DNA of 64,000 nt. Source: a virus. This document shows, one piece after another, positions 15,838 to 24,521 of the stretch. The stretch is from positions 62,001-126,000 of IMG/VR virus record IMGVR_UViG_3300025010_000029, one strand, 5' to 3'. Position 1 is the first letter of the stretch. Every line of letters begins with the position of its first letter. The translations under genes and the position numbers were made by a program. The notes beneath the pieces are model-generated. The model worked only from the letters and a program-made list of their open reading frames with translations. It did no database searches and was not told the origin of the DNA.

Positions 15838-17814
15838 TTATTTTAACAAGCTCATAAATTGCTGTTCATTAATTATAATACTATTCTTACTTTCTTCTGC
15901 TTTTTTCAACGTACCTCCTGGCTTATCTCCGACAATAACATAATTTACTTTTTTATTAAAACTCTTACTAAACACTCCACCATTTGTAACAATTAATTCT
16001 TCAAAATATTTTCTTGGTTGTGATAACACTCCAGTTATTGTAAATACTAAACCTTCAATTCTACTATCACTTTTTATATTGTTCTTTATCTTGTTTTCTT
16101 CATTATTAAATCTTAAATATTTTAATATCGCATATAATTGTAATAAATTATTTTGATTATTAAAATATTCATTTATAGATCGTGCTGTTTCTATTCCTAT
16201 GTCTTCAACATCTAATAATATATTTATTTTTGCATTAACAATATAATTAATATCGTTATTGAAATAATTGCATAATTTCTTAGCTGTAGTAATGCCAACA
16301 TGATTTATACCAAGACCATAAATCAATCTATATAATTCCGTATCTTTTGATTTTTCAATTGATTTTAATATTTTATTGTAAGATTTCTCTCCAAACCCCT
16401 CTAACCAAAGTATTTCTTCTTTATATTGTTCAAGATTATATACGTCTGCAAACTCTGCAATAAAACCTTCTTCAACAAATTTACTTATTGTAGCATCAGC
16501 AAGTCCTTTAATATTTAAAGCATCTTTCTCAATAAAATGACTTATTTTGTCTACTAATTTACCAAAGCAATTATTATTAGTGCATACCAATACAGTTGCT
16601 TCCTTCAACAATTTAAATTCTACATTATATCCACAATCAGGACAAAACTTTGGAAATTCAATTGTATTACTTCTTGTTAGATTGTCTTCTATTTTAGGAA
16701 TTATAGAACCACGTTTACTAATTATAACAGTATCTCCATATCCTAATTGTAATTTTTTAATATAGTCTATATTATGCAATGTAGCACGTTCTACTATTGT
16801 TCCATCAATCTCAATTGGTTCAAAGTGTCCTGTAGGATTTACAAAACCCCCTCTTGACGTATTCCATAATATATCAATTAATTTTGTTTCATATACATCA
16901 TCTTGAAATTTAAATGCAATTGCATCTAATGGATATTTACTTGTTTTTCCTAGTGATTCTGAATAAGCAATATCATTATATTGAATCACGACTCCATCGT
17001 AACTAATACCTTTATCTTCTGCAATTTTTTTAACTTCATCAATACATTTTTCAGCATTAAATATCCATCCATTTGTTATAATTATACTGGGTGCAGTTTG
17101 AAATCCTAATTCTAACAACCATTCTAATTGCTGTGTTTTTGTAGTAAATTTCATACCTTCAACAACTGATATTTTAAATGCACGAAAATGTAGCTTTCTT
17201 TCTGCACATTTTCTACTGTCTAAATTTTTTACACTTCCTGATGCCAAATTTCTAGCAGTTTTATATTTTTCATTTTCAGAAAGACCCTCATTAATTTCTT
17301 CAAAATCTTTTAAATATATGTATGATTCACCTGCTATTTCCAAATATCCTTTAAATGGTATTTTTAAAGGCACATTTTTATATGTTCTAATATTATGCGT
17401 AATATCTTCTTGTCCTCTTGTTGAAGCTTCAATAAGAATACCATTATTATATTTAATATTTGTTGTAAGTCCATCTATTTTTAAACTAGCATAACTTTCT
17501 TTTCCTTTAATAAATTCTTCAACACCTTTAATTGTCTTTTCTTTCTTTAAAGATATTAAGGGAATTGTATGTTTAACTTTTTTAAATTCATCAATCATTT
17601 CATAGTTAACTTTTTGCGTTGGGCTATTGCATAATACAAAATCCAATTTTTTCTCCAACATTTCTAATTCTTCATATAATAAATCAAATTCTTTATCACT
17701 CATAATAGGTTGTGCTAAAGCATAATAACTAAAACAAGCGTTGTTTAATAGTTCAACTAAATATTTTATTCTTTCTTTTTTTATTGTTCTATCTTTATTT
17801 GTCATCTGTGTCAT
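15838..17814 (-). CDS. ligA: NAD-dependent DNA ligase
   Basis: A 658-aa protein, close to the usual LigA length, with ATG 17812-17814 behind GGAGGATTAATAA. In order: a Ia-like N-terminal region (YYALAQPIMSDKEFD), the adenylation motif with catalytic lysine (YASLKIDGLTTNI, about residue 135), the OB fold, a four-Cys zinc finger (CPDCGYN...CTNNNC), helix-hairpin-helix repeats (ILWLEGFGEKSYNKIL; IYGLGINHVG) and a C-terminal BRCT domain (VFTITGVLSQPRKYFEE). It seals nicks using NAD as adenylate donor. Having a full-length bacterial-type ligase in a phage links its replication to NAD supply. All domains intact. Confidence 0.95.
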   Translation of the reverse strand: MTQMTNKDRTIKKERIKYLVELLNNACFSYYALAQPIMSDKEFDLLYEELEMLEKKLDFVLCNSPTQKVNYEMIDEFKKVKHTIPLISLKKEKTIKGVEEFIKGKESYASLKIDGLTTNIKYNNGILIEASTRGQEDITHNIRTYKNVPLKIPFKGYLEIAGESYIYLKDFEEINEGLSENEKYKTARNLASGSVKNLDSRKCAERKLHFRAFKISVVEGMKFTTKTQQLEWLLELGFQTAPSIIITNGWIFNAEKCIDEVKKIAEDKGISYDGVVIQYNDIAYSESLGKTSKYPLDAIAFKFQDDVYETKLIDILWNTSRGGFVNPTGHFEPIEIDGTIVERATLHNIDYIKKLQLGYGDTVIISKRGSIIPKIEDNLTRSNTIEFPKFCPDCGYNVEFKLLKEATVLVCTNNNCFGKLVDKISHFIEKDALNIKGLADATISKFVEEGFIAEFADVYNLEQYKEEILWLEGFGEKSYNKILKSIEKSKDTELYRLIYGLGINHVGITTAKKLCNYFNNDINYIVNAKINILLDVEDIGIETARSINEYFNNQNNLLQLYAILKYLRFNNEENKIKNNIKSDSRIEGLVFTITGVLSQPRKYFEELIVTNGGVFSKSFNKKVNYVIVGDKPGGTLKKAEESKNSIIINEQQFMSLLK

Positions 17815-17817
17815 TTA

Positions 17818-18006
17818 TTAATCCTCCTTTTTATCACAATTACTACGATAAAAACAATCGTCACAATTATATTTTTCGCAAATATCTAAAGGACATTCAT
17901 CATCACTGCATATACAATATCCTTTTTCATCACATCCTGGTTCTTCAATACCTTCACAATATAATTGGCATTTACCTGTATAAAAATCTACATATCTACA
18001 ACTCAT
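17818..18006 (-). CDS. Cys-rich small protein, 62 aa
   Basis: The start is at ATG 18004-18006 behind CGAAGGAGAATATATA. Eleven Cys residues in 62 positions (CRYVDFYTGKCQLYC, CDEKGYCICSDDEC and C-terminal CEKYNCDDCFYRSNC) indicate metal binding. A strong hairpin (18030-18059) lies directly upstream of its ribosome binding site. No family recognised. Confidence 0.6.
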   Translation of the reverse strand: MSCRYVDFYTGKCQLYCEGIEEPGCDEKGYCICSDDECPLDICEKYNCDDCFYRSNCDKKED

Positions 18007-18029
18007 TATATATTCTCCTTCGTTGAATA

Positions 18030-18059
18030 ATAACGCTAGTTGTTTATTACTAGCGTTAT
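18030..18059 (-). terminator. 11-bp hairpin terminator or attenuator
   Basis: ATAACGCTAGT (18030-18040) and ACTAGCGTTAT (18049-18059) are perfect inverted copies with an 8-base loop. Leftward transcripts from the 18068-18226 gene meet it just before the Cys-rich gene, so it can end or attenuate that message. A related ATAACGCTA hairpin occurs at 32658-32696. Confidence 0.65.
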
Positions 18060-18067
18060 ATTTCATG

Positions 18068-18226
18068 TTATTTACTCATATTTTCAAACAACTTTAACAT
18101 TTCATCATCAAATTTGGTTATAATAAATCGTTCTGCCCAAGAACCTCTCCATGCTTCTTTATTTACATAAAATTTCTTTGTCAATTTCCACATTTCTCTT
18201 CTTTCTTTTCTTAATACTTTACTCAT
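18068..18226 (-). CDS. Small basic protein, 52 aa
   Basis: ATG 18224-18226 overlaps the TGA of the upstream gene (ATGA) and follows AAAGGAGGAAGAATAA. The sequence starts MSKVLRKERREMWKLTKKFY and ends DEMLKLFENMSK: basic N-terminus, helical. No family recognised. It is too short to be picked up by a routine length cut-off, but the ribosome binding site and coupling are clear. Confidence 0.65.
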   Translation of the reverse strand: MSKVLRKERREMWKLTKKFYVNKEAWRGSWAERFIITKFDDEMLKLFENMSK

Positions 18227-18642
18227 TTATTCTTCCTCCTTTTAAATTTTACCATTCCATTTTTATTAACAATCTTTTCCAAAGCAATTAATTCTTTGGA
18301 TTTATCTTTCATCTCTCTTACTTTTAACCTATATATTAATCTGTATAATTCATTCCAGATATACTTTTCATCTCTACTATATGCATACCATTCTTCACTA
18401 GTAAATAATTCATTTTCAATATCATCTTTTGGGAAAAAACATATTATCTTTTCACTGTATTCATAAAAACCTTTTGTTACTTGAAGATATGCTTTATACC
18501 TATTGACTTCAATTGTTCTTAATTGTGTACCAATAGGCAAAACAATATCTTCATCTGTCTCTAACATATCATTATAAAATGTCGTTTCAACTGGCTTTTT
18601 AAGATAATATGTTGTATACATTTTTATATCTGTATATTTCAT
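18223..18642 (-). CDS. Hypothetical protein, 139 aa
   Basis: ATG 18640-18642 behind TAAAGGACTGATACA. The N-terminal half is beta-rich with aromatic residues, the C-terminus strongly basic (MVKFKRRKNK). The stop overlaps the start of the next gene. No family recognised. Confidence 0.55.
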   Translation of the reverse strand: MKYTDIKMYTTYYLKKPVETTFYNDMLETDEDIVLPIGTQLRTIEVNRYKAYLQVTKGFYEYSEKIICFFPKDDIENELFTSEEWYAYSRDEKYIWNELYRLIYRLKVREMKDKSKELIALEKIVNKNGMVKFKRRKNK

Positions 18643-18654
18643 TGTATCAGTCCT

Positions 18655-18795
18655 TTATTTTCTAATTAAAAAAAGAAAAATACAATTTATAAAAGCGATA
18701 CCAACTATTATATTATCTGGTTGATAACCAAAAAACAAAGATATAAATAACCCTGTCCACCATAACGCAAATAAATAATTAACATATTTTAACAT
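18655..18795 (-). CDS. Small two-span membrane protein, 46 aa
   Basis: ATG 18793-18795 behind TAAAAGGAGGAATAATAAG. Two hydrophobic segments (LFALWWTGLFISLFFG and NIIVGIAFINCIFLFLI) with a short charged turn predict two transmembrane helices. Unknown function; small phage membrane proteins of this kind include superinfection and lysis-timing factors. Confidence 0.6.
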   Translation of the reverse strand: MLKYVNYLFALWWTGLFISLFFGYQPDNIIVGIAFINCIFLFLIRK

Positions 18796-18829
18796 CTTAT
18801 TATTCCTCCTTTTAAAGTATTAATTTTGG

Positions 18830-19239
18830 TTATACTATATCATCATAATCAATACTTCCTTTACTGCTTACTGTAGCTTTCAAAGTCTTTTTAGGTGTTT
18901 TCTTAAACTTCATTAATAAATCATCTTGTTGTTTTTCTTTTCTTTTTCTTTTAGTTTTTGGTTTTAACAATGATACTACTGTCAATCCATCGAGCATTTC
19001 TCTTAATCCAACTAAATATATTGTCATACCTAAACCTAATTCAAATACTTCTATGGTTAATTTATCATATTGTACTTGTGTTATTATTCCTACGCAAACT
19101 TTATATGTTTCAAATTCATCAGATTTTCCAAGTGTAGTTTTATATTCAACTTGTACCACACTATACCGATTTTATAAAAATTTTTACAAAATGTTGGTGT
19201 TTTAGCTACTCCTTCAATAATTCTACCATTAATTTTCAT
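18830..19239 (-). pseudogene. Hypothetical basic-tailed protein, single-base frameshift
   Basis: The natural start is ATG 19237-19239 behind GGAGGATAAATAA, giving MKINGRIIEGVAKTPTFCKN. The frame then runs to an early stop. A different frame continues as RYSVVQVEYKTTLGKSDEF and onward to a Lys/Arg-rich tail (KPKTKRKRKEKQQ). Adding one A to the A4 run at 19170-19173 (T4 on the plus strand) fuses the two smoothly into a 136-aa protein. The C-terminal part alone could start at GTG 19157-19159 but has no ribosome binding site. Frameshift may be sequence error or real. Confidence 0.6.
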
Positions 19240-19584
19240 TTATTTATCCTCCTTCTTTTTCCTTGGTTTTCTTTTCTTTTTACTACTATCTACTACAACG
19301 CCATCAAATCTTTGTACTTCTTTGCAATTTGCTTCTTCTCTATAATGACATTGATCACATATCCCTGCATTTTTCTTCGGTGGATTAAAACAAACATTTA
19401 ATGGATATTTTGGTTTTCTATTTAATATTTTTCGACCACCAACAATTATATATTCTTCTTCTATTTGTTTTGTTTCAGTTTGAGTTTGAGTTTGAGTTTG
19501 AGTTTGAGTTTGAGTTTGAGTTTGAGTTTGAGTTTGAGTTTGATTATCCACTCCTTCTATATTTAATATTTTATCATTACTCAT
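19240..19584 (-). CDS. Protein with (Gln-Thr)11 repeat and Cys cluster
   Basis: A 114-aa protein with ATG 19582-19584 behind GGGAGATTAGAAATTAT. Residues 15-36 are eleven QT dipeptides from a six-base repeat. The middle has CFNPPKKNAGICDQCHYREE with a further Cys, a likely zinc site. The C-terminus is KKKRKPRKKK. Function unknown. The repeat unit is a multiple of three, so copy changes alter linker length without breaking the frame. Two copies of its promoter lie upstream. Confidence 0.65.
   Translation of the reverse strand: MSNDKILNIEGVDNQTQTQTQTQTQTQTQTQTQTQTETKQIEEEYIIVGGRKILNRKPKYPLNVCFNPPKKNAGICDQCHYREEANCKEVQRFDGVVVDSSKKKRKPRKKKEDK
19477..19542 (-). repeat. Eleven tandem copies of a 6-bp unit (QT codons)
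   Basis: AGTTTG on the plus strand repeats exactly eleven times, reading CAAACT (Gln-Thr) in the leftward gene. Perfect identity suggests recent expansion by slipped replication. Confidence 0.95.
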
Positions 19585-19617
19585 ATAATTTCTAATCTCC
19601 CGTCTGTATCTTTATAT

Positions 19618-19646
19618 AGTATAACTTAATATTTTATATTTGTCAA
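19618..19646 (-). promoter_or_regulatory. Class I promoter, duplication copy 1
   Basis: Minus strand: TTGACA (19641-19646), spacer AATATAAAATATTAAGT, TATACT (19618-19623). Proximal promoter of the QT-repeat gene. Confidence 0.75.
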
Positions 19647-19713
19647 GAATAAATTTAAAAACAATTTTATTATTACTCATATAATTTCTAATCTCCCGTC
19701 TGTATCTTTATAT

Positions 19714-19742
19714 AGTATAACTTAATATTTTATATTTGTCAA
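19714..19742 (-). promoter_or_regulatory. Class I promoter, duplication copy 2
   Basis: Exact copy of the promoter at 19618-19646, 96 bases upstream, so the QT-repeat gene has two identical tandem promoters. Confidence 0.7.
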
Positions 19743-19777
19743 GAATAAATTTAAAAACAATTTTATTATTATGTATA

Positions 19778-20149
19778 TTACTTTGTTTTAATTTTTTTAG
19801 ATTTAATATTTTCAAATTTTTTACTGAAACATTTACTAAATAGTTCTACATTATCTACTGAACAATCTATACAAATTCCATTCATCCCATCAGGATTACC
19901 AAATCCTGAACATTCTTTCTTCTTTTCTAATTTCTTTTCTTTATTATTGAGTATTTTATATTCTACTTCGATTTTTGTGTCTACATGATCCATAAACATA
20001 AATGGGTCATCTTTAATGCAAGATATATCAAATTGAACCGCTTCTTCTATTGTTTTACAATCTTCCATTCCTTGCATATTTTGATAATCTTTTAAATCAA
20101 TTTCATATGCTCTTTTTATATATACTGTGAATTCTACTTTTTTCTTCAT
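19778..20149 (-). CDS. Hypothetical protein, 123 aa
   Basis: ATG 20147-20149. An N-terminal beta segment (KKKVEFTVYIKRAYEIDL) is followed by acidic helical regions, then CSGFGNPDGMNGICIDCS, a possible four-ligand metal site, and a basic tail (KSKKIKTK). No family recognised. Confidence 0.55.
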   Translation of the reverse strand: MKKKVEFTVYIKRAYEIDLKDYQNMQGMEDCKTIEEAVQFDISCIKDDPFMFMDHVDTKIEVEYKILNNKEKKLEKKKECSGFGNPDGMNGICIDCSVDNVELFSKCFSKKFENIKSKKIKTK

Positions 20150-20151
20150 AA

Positions 20152-20403
20152 TTATTTTATCTCCTTATATGTAAGCCATCCTTTAGGATAACAACGTCTT
20201 ATTACTCTTAAACCAATTATACTTTGTATCTGATGTATTCCGTCAACAAATTCTTGCAACTCATTTGGATGTTGTAATTCTAGTTTTAATATTTCTTTAT
20301 GACAATCTGATAATTTATCCATTATTAATTGTTCTTGTTCAGTTAATCCCATTATATTTTCTTCTTGTGATATAATATTCTCTGCGTTTATTTTATCCCA
20401 CAT
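20152..20403 (-). CDS. Conserved phage protein, 83 aa
   Basis: ATG 20401-20403 sits six or seven bases after AAAGGAGAATAATATAA. An internal start, MGLTEQEQ (ATG 20350-20352), has a weaker site. The sequence LELQHPNELQEFVDGIHQIQ, then VIRRCYPKGW, resembles a family of small proteins I recall from many Gram-positive phages, without a known function. A 15-codon reading frame overlaps its start (20393-20440). Confidence 0.6.
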   Translation of the reverse strand: MWDKINAENIISQEENIMGLTEQEQLIMDKLSDCHKEILKLELQHPNELQEFVDGIHQIQSIIGLRVIRRCYPKGWLTYKEIK

Positions 20404-20440
20404 TTATATTATTCTCCTTTAATCTAAATAAGCTTAACAT
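20393..20440 (-). CDS. Possible 15-aa leader ORF
   Basis: ATG 20438-20440 follows a consensus GGAGGTAATAAT and reads MLSLFRLKENNINVG, ending inside the next gene (start 20403). The AAAGGAG of that gene lies within this reading frame. It may be a translational-coupling leader or a remnant gene. Confidence 0.4.
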   Translation of the reverse strand: MLSLFRLKENNINVG

Positions 20441-20451
20441 ATTATTACCTC

Positions 20452-21111
20452 CTAATATTTATATAACCATTTCCACCAACCAGTATTACTTGCCATATTT
20501 AAACATTCCCATTTACATTTATCATATTGTCCTTTTATATTTACATGATAATGACCAAAATAGTATTTTCTTATACTCGGATACATTTCTAATATTCTTG
20601 ACAATGCAACTCTACTACAATCTTTATGTTTTTGAGTATCTTTGAATCTATCTCCTAAATCAAATTCTAATGGACATGTATGTGATATTACGATATCTAT
20701 TTTTGTATTTGTTGAGGGAAGATTCTCAAAATCTTTTTGCGATATAACTTCTTGCGGAAACCAGTCTACTCCAATTGTTCTTGTATTTTTATCAATTGAT
20801 TCAGCACCACCCATAAACAGTACAACTTTCCCATTGGGAAGAGTTAATGTAGAACCACGTTTCATATAAAATATATTTGGTGCAATTTCATTATTTGTAA
20901 GAGTATTTAAATAATCATGGTGTTCATGATTTCCATCTGCAAAATATATTTTACAATCACCGTTTTTAATTTTATCTAAAGAACATTCTTTATGATATGG
21001 CCATATTCCAAAGTCTCCACATTGTAATATAATATCTGGTTTTTTCTTATTTATTAAAGTATTTAATTTATTCCATTCTGCATGAATATCTCCAACAATT
21101 ATTAATTTCAT
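20452..21111 (-). CDS. Calcineurin-like metallophosphoesterase
   Basis: A 219-aa protein with ATG 21109-21111. The metal-binding motifs appear in order: GDIHAEW (GDxH), QCGDFG (GDxxD/G variant), DGNHEHH (GNHE), ISHTCP (SH) and YYFGHYH (GHxH). This is a complete set for a two-metal phosphoesterase. Phage members act on nucleotides, RNA ends or as protein phosphatases. Given RNA ligase and Thg1-like genes nearby, RNA-end healing is one option, but the sequence does not decide this. Length and motif spacing are normal. Confidence 0.85.
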   Translation of the reverse strand: MKLIIVGDIHAEWNKLNTLINKKKPDIILQCGDFGIWPYHKECSLDKIKNGDCKIYFADGNHEHHDYLNTLTNNEIAPNIFYMKRGSTLTLPNGKVVLFMGGAESIDKNTRTIGVDWFPQEVISQKDFENLPSTNTKIDIVISHTCPLEFDLGDRFKDTQKHKDCSRVALSRILEMYPSIRKYYFGHYHVNIKGQYDKCKWECLNMASNTGWWKWLYKY

Positions 21112-21127
21112 TTATTCATTTCTCCTT

Positions 21128-21718
21128 TTAATTAAATAATTCATAATTATTTTCTAATTTTCCATCTCCAACAATAAATATTTTACTTCCACAATCATAT
21201 AAACAATCACTAATTTCTTTTATATTTAAAGATATAATATAATCATAATAACTACTTTTTACCCTTATAAATCTCATTGTTTCATATCCTCTTTTTATCC
21301 TAATTACTAAATTATAAAATTTATAAGCTTCTCTAATAACAATTGCATTGTCATTCATTTTTAATCTTTTAATTTTCTTTTGAATAAAATTGAATTGTTT
21401 TCTATTTTCTTTAATATCTTCATCATCCCAATATTTTGTTTTCTTAAAATCTGCTCCATCAACATCAATAACTCTAATAGCATCAAAATGGTAAGGAAAA
21501 TTTTTATCATAACCTTTACATGTTTCACAAAAATGACTTGTGATAAATAAATCATTTATTCCCCATTGAGTATATAGCTCTTGATATATTTTATTAATAA
21601 TACTTAATGGAATTTTCTTTTTTGTTGAAGTTTCAATATTATACCCATAATTTTTACCTGCATAATCAACAAACCATTTTATAAACTTATTAAAGTATAT
21701 TCTTTCAAATCTTGTCAT
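21128..21718 (-). CDS. Hypothetical protein, 196 aa
   Basis: ATG 21716-21718. It contains SHFCETCKGYDKNFPYHFDA, a CxxC plus nearby His that may bind zinc, and alternating helical and beta segments. No family recognised. It lies between RNA ligase and the metallophosphoesterase in the same direction, so a role in the same process is possible. Confidence 0.55.
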   Translation of the reverse strand: MTRFERIYFNKFIKWFVDYAGKNYGYNIETSTKKKIPLSIINKIYQELYTQWGINDLFITSHFCETCKGYDKNFPYHFDAIRVIDVDGADFKKTKYWDDEDIKENRKQFNFIQKKIKRLKMNDNAIVIREAYKFYNLVIRIKRGYETMRFIRVKSSYYDYIISLNIKEISDCLYDCGSKIFIVGDGKLENNYELFN

Positions 21719-21747
21719 TGTTTTTACTCTCCTTTTTATTTGATTTA

Positions 21748-22384
21748 TTAAGTAATTTTTAATTCATTTTTAATTAAAGCATTATTTTTCCAATGAATAT
21801 CTGTTTGCACATGATTTTTTCTAACATACTTAACAACTGATTTATAAAAAATCATCTACAATAAAACTGTCTTTTATTCTAATTACATATCCTTCTTGTA
21901 AGCCACCGCATTTACTTATCCCTGTAAACAAGTTTTTAATAATATCTATATTATATATTCCTTCATACAAAATAGGAACAGTTTGTAAATTTAATAATTC
22001 ACACCATTCTAATGTTTCTTCCCACGACAAACAACAATCATTTTCCCATATTGAAAATACTAATAAATATGATAGCAATTCATTATAACGAATACTATGC
22101 TTAGCATATAAATTTTCACCACAAACTCTATAATTTTCAGGTATATCATGTTTTATTATGCTATGTAGTTTTTTAATTGCATGTTGTGATATATGATTTT
22201 TACTGTTTATTGAACGAGCATGGTAATAATTAAAATATAAATTTGTATTTTCACCATCCATTTTTTCTGTTACTACAATCTCTTTGTTATAAAAATTAGA
22301 TAAATCATATAATACTTTATCATCAGATGATATTCCTTCTGACCAAGGTAAATGTAATGTTCTAGGATATTTATATAGTTTCAT
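21748..22384 (-). pseudogene. RNA ligase (Rnl2-like), frameshifted near C-terminus
   Basis: The start is ATG 22382-22384, nine bases after AAGGA. Residues about 40-45 give the nucleotidyltransferase motif VTEKMDGENT with the adenylated lysine. RVCGENLYAKHSI, then LSYLLVFSIWEN and LQEGYVIRI follow as motifs III, IIIa and IV. The frame stops at TAA 21842-21844, right after DDFL. With one base fewer in the A6 run (21846-21851, T6 in the gene), the frame continues YKSVVKYVRKNHVQTD up to TAA 21748-21750, restoring motif V (VVKYVR, lysine) and a 211-aa protein. Without that tail the enzyme would lack motif V. It seals RNA, probably tRNA, nicks. Confidence 0.8.
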
Positions 22385-22396
22385 AATGCTCATTCC

Positions 22397-22759
22397 TTAT
22401 TCTTTTTTACTTTTACACTCATATTCAACACATTTCCCTAATCTTCTACTTATAATCTCTCTTAAAAACTTTTGCTCCCAATCCATAAACCCAATTGGGT
22501 GCTTTGTTAATTCACAATATTTATTCACAGCTATTTCATGCTCATTAAATATAAAACATATTTCATCAATAGACAATTCACCTCTGGATACTAGCACTCT
22601 TAGTGCTTGAATGATATTATTTGTTGATACTTTTATAATTATATCTCTATTATTTTGTTCAATTTTCTTTTTATATTGGTCTATTATAAACTGTGCATTT
22701 TCAAGAAGATTAAAATCTGAATATGGATTACCTTGTTCACAATATATAATTTTTAGCAT
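22397..22759 (-). CDS. Hypothetical protein, 120 aa
   Basis: ATG 22757-22759 behind AAAGGAGATAAAAAATT. It contains STNNIIQALRVLVSRG, followed by IFNEHEIAVNKYCEL, ending in HPIGFMDWEQKFLREII. The pattern hints at the C-terminal part of an AAA/ABC-type phage protein, but there is no Walker motif. Function unknown. Confidence 0.55.
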   Translation of the reverse strand: MLKIIYCEQGNPYSDFNLLENAQFIIDQYKKKIEQNNRDIIIKVSTNNIIQALRVLVSRGELSIDEICFIFNEHEIAVNKYCELTKHPIGFMDWEQKFLREIISRRLGKCVEYECKSKKE

Positions 22760-22776
22760 AATTTTTTATCTCCTTT

Positions 22777-23718
22777 TTAAAAATTAACATAATCTCCACC
22801 ATTTTCTATTTTACTTTGCAATGGCTTATAATATCTTTCTATTGTTGTATTTATATTACTATGTCCTACAAAACGCTGAACTACTTCAATTGGTGCTTTA
22901 TTCATTAGCATCTGAGTAACACACGTTTTCCTAAGTGTATGAGGACTAACATCTTCAATTTCAACTTTTTTACACCACTTCTTTAATATTTTAGACACAT
23001 TATCCGCTGTCATTGGAAATAATAAATCATTTGATACTCCAAACTCTCCTCTCTTATCAAAATAATCCTTTAACAATTTCATTAATTCTGTATTTACTTT
23101 TATACTTCTTGCTTTTCTTCCTTTGGCTTTAACAATGGTTAAATAATAACAGCCAATCATTTCATCATAATTAAAATCATTCATTCTAACATTAATCATT
23201 TCACTTCTTCGGAGTCCAAAATTCAATAAACATTTAATAAGTAAATATTCTGATTGTTTATTTCCTTGTTTAACCATATCTAATAACTTTTCAACTTCTT
23301 CTTTACTCAAAGCTCTGCCAGAATCAACATCATTCTTATCAAGATTTAAAAACATATGTTCTTTAACAACTTCATTTCCAAAAGGATTTATTTTAACATC
23401 ATTATTAATTGCCATTGTGTATTTATAAAATGAATTTAAAGTTGAAATACGATTTCTTATTGTGTTACTGCTTGCCCCTTTGTCAACCATCTCATTAATA
23501 AAATTTTCTATATTTAAGATACCAATTTCTTTAACCATATCAATTGTAATGTGTTCAAGATGATTTACTTTAAAAAATACCTTTAGTGTTTGAGAATATG
23601 ATCTTTTTGTTTCAGCACTTTTAAATCTGTTAATGAATCTTCCTCCAATATCTTGATTTATTTTATCTTGATTTAATGTAATAACTTTGTTTAAGGCTGT
23701 ATTCATTTGTGTTTGCAT
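22777..23718 (-). CDS. Tyrosine recombinase/integrase (XerC/D type)
   Basis: A 313-aa protein with ATG 23716-23718 behind GGAGG. An N-terminal SAM-like core-binding domain (about residues 28-125, TKRSYSQTLKVFF) is followed by a catalytic domain with Arg in NFGLRRSE, Lys in VKAKGRKARS, HTLRKT, GHSNINTT and the Tyr nucleophile in ERYYKP. All catalytic residues are present. It could integrate the genome, resolve multimers of a circular plasmid form, or recombine other sites. No attachment site could be identified in the window. A plasmid-like block downstream makes dimer resolution attractive, which is inference. Confidence 0.9.
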   Translation of the reverse strand: MQTQMNTALNKVITLNQDKINQDIGGRFINRFKSAETKRSYSQTLKVFFKVNHLEHITIDMVKEIGILNIENFINEMVDKGASSNTIRNRISTLNSFYKYTMAINNDVKINPFGNEVVKEHMFLNLDKNDVDSGRALSKEEVEKLLDMVKQGNKQSEYLLIKCLLNFGLRRSEMINVRMNDFNYDEMIGCYYLTIVKAKGRKARSIKVNTELMKLLKDYFDKRGEFGVSNDLLFPMTADNVSKILKKWCKKVEIEDVSPHTLRKTCVTQMLMNKAPIEVVQRFVGHSNINTTIERYYKPLQSKIENGGDYVNF

Positions 23719-23735
23719 TTATAAAACCTCCATTC

Positions 23736-24506
23736 TTAAAATACATATCTATCTATATAATTTCTATCTTGAGTAAATATAGGAATTTCCTTATCTATAA
23801 TCCATCTAGTTCTCATTGTACCTTCTTTGTCATATTGTTCTTTAATAACACAACTACCACGTTTCTGATAGGCAGGAAAATCATTAAAATTAATACCTTT
23901 CTCTTGAAAAAGCATTTCTTGTATTTGATTACAATTTTTATTTTGTAATTGTTTATGACTAAACTTTGCACTGCCAACCATTTGAATAGCATTTCTTGTA
24001 GCGTCTTGTTGTCTCCAAATAAATGCGTTGCATACTTCTTCTTTTGGAATATTAAATACTCTTGAATCAAATAAAGCGGTGTTAAATCTTTTTTGATAAA
24101 TATCAACATAATCTGATATATCTTCTAAATCAATTTCATCATATATATTTCTAAATATTTTATTAAATGCTAATGTTGCCATACTAGCAGACACAGATAC
24201 CATTTTTTGTACATTATAATTAAACCATCCTTGTGTTTCAATTGTATCATAATCTGTCATTAACAATGTTATTTCATCACTCTGAGTATATGCTAATTTA
24301 CAACCTTGTATGTTTTCGCATAAATACTTTGCTGTCTCTTGCATTGTAGCAATCATAATTTCATCAAATGGCTTTTGAAATCCTTTAGTAAATGTGTGAA
24401 ATGACTTTCCATCAATTCTTACTAGCACTGGTACATTATTTAATATATAATTTCTATTTACATTTTCATAATTTTTCATGCGACTTCCAAGTGCATCATT
24501 TTTCAT
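23736..24506 (-). CDS. Thg1-like protein (tRNA 3'-5' polymerase)
   Basis: A 256-aa protein with ATG 24504-24506. It has RIDGKSFHTFTKGF (palm motif with metal-binding Asp), then CKLAYTQSDEITLLMTDY (second carboxylate), FDSRVFNIP and IWRQQDATRN, the core signature of the Thg1/TLP family. Family members add G(-1) to tRNA-His or repair truncated tRNA 5' ends by reverse-direction polymerisation. Length matches the family. The window also encodes a tRNA-His whose G(-1) is already in the DNA, so 5'-end repair (TLP activity) looks more likely than G(-1) addition for that tRNA. RNA ligase lies three genes away. Confidence 0.95.
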   Translation of the reverse strand: MKNDALGSRMKNYENVNRNYILNNVPVLVRIDGKSFHTFTKGFQKPFDEIMIATMQETAKYLCENIQGCKLAYTQSDEITLLMTDYDTIETQGWFNYNVQKMVSVSASMATLAFNKIFRNIYDEIDLEDISDYVDIYQKRFNTALFDSRVFNIPKEEVCNAFIWRQQDATRNAIQMVGSAKFSHKQLQNKNCNQIQEMLFQEKGINFNDFPAYQKRGSCVIKEQYDKEGTMRTRWIIDKEIPIFTQDRNYIDRYVF

Positions 24507-24521
24507 TTTAATTTCCCTCCA

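Larger units (their letters stand above)
19576..19771. repeat. 96-bp perfect tandem duplication carrying a promoter
   Basis: Bases 19576-19675 are identical to 19672-19771 at an offset of 96. Each copy contains a promoter, the ribosome binding site region and ATGAGT start of the leftward QT-repeat gene. The outer copy gives only a short reading frame. Confidence 0.95.
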
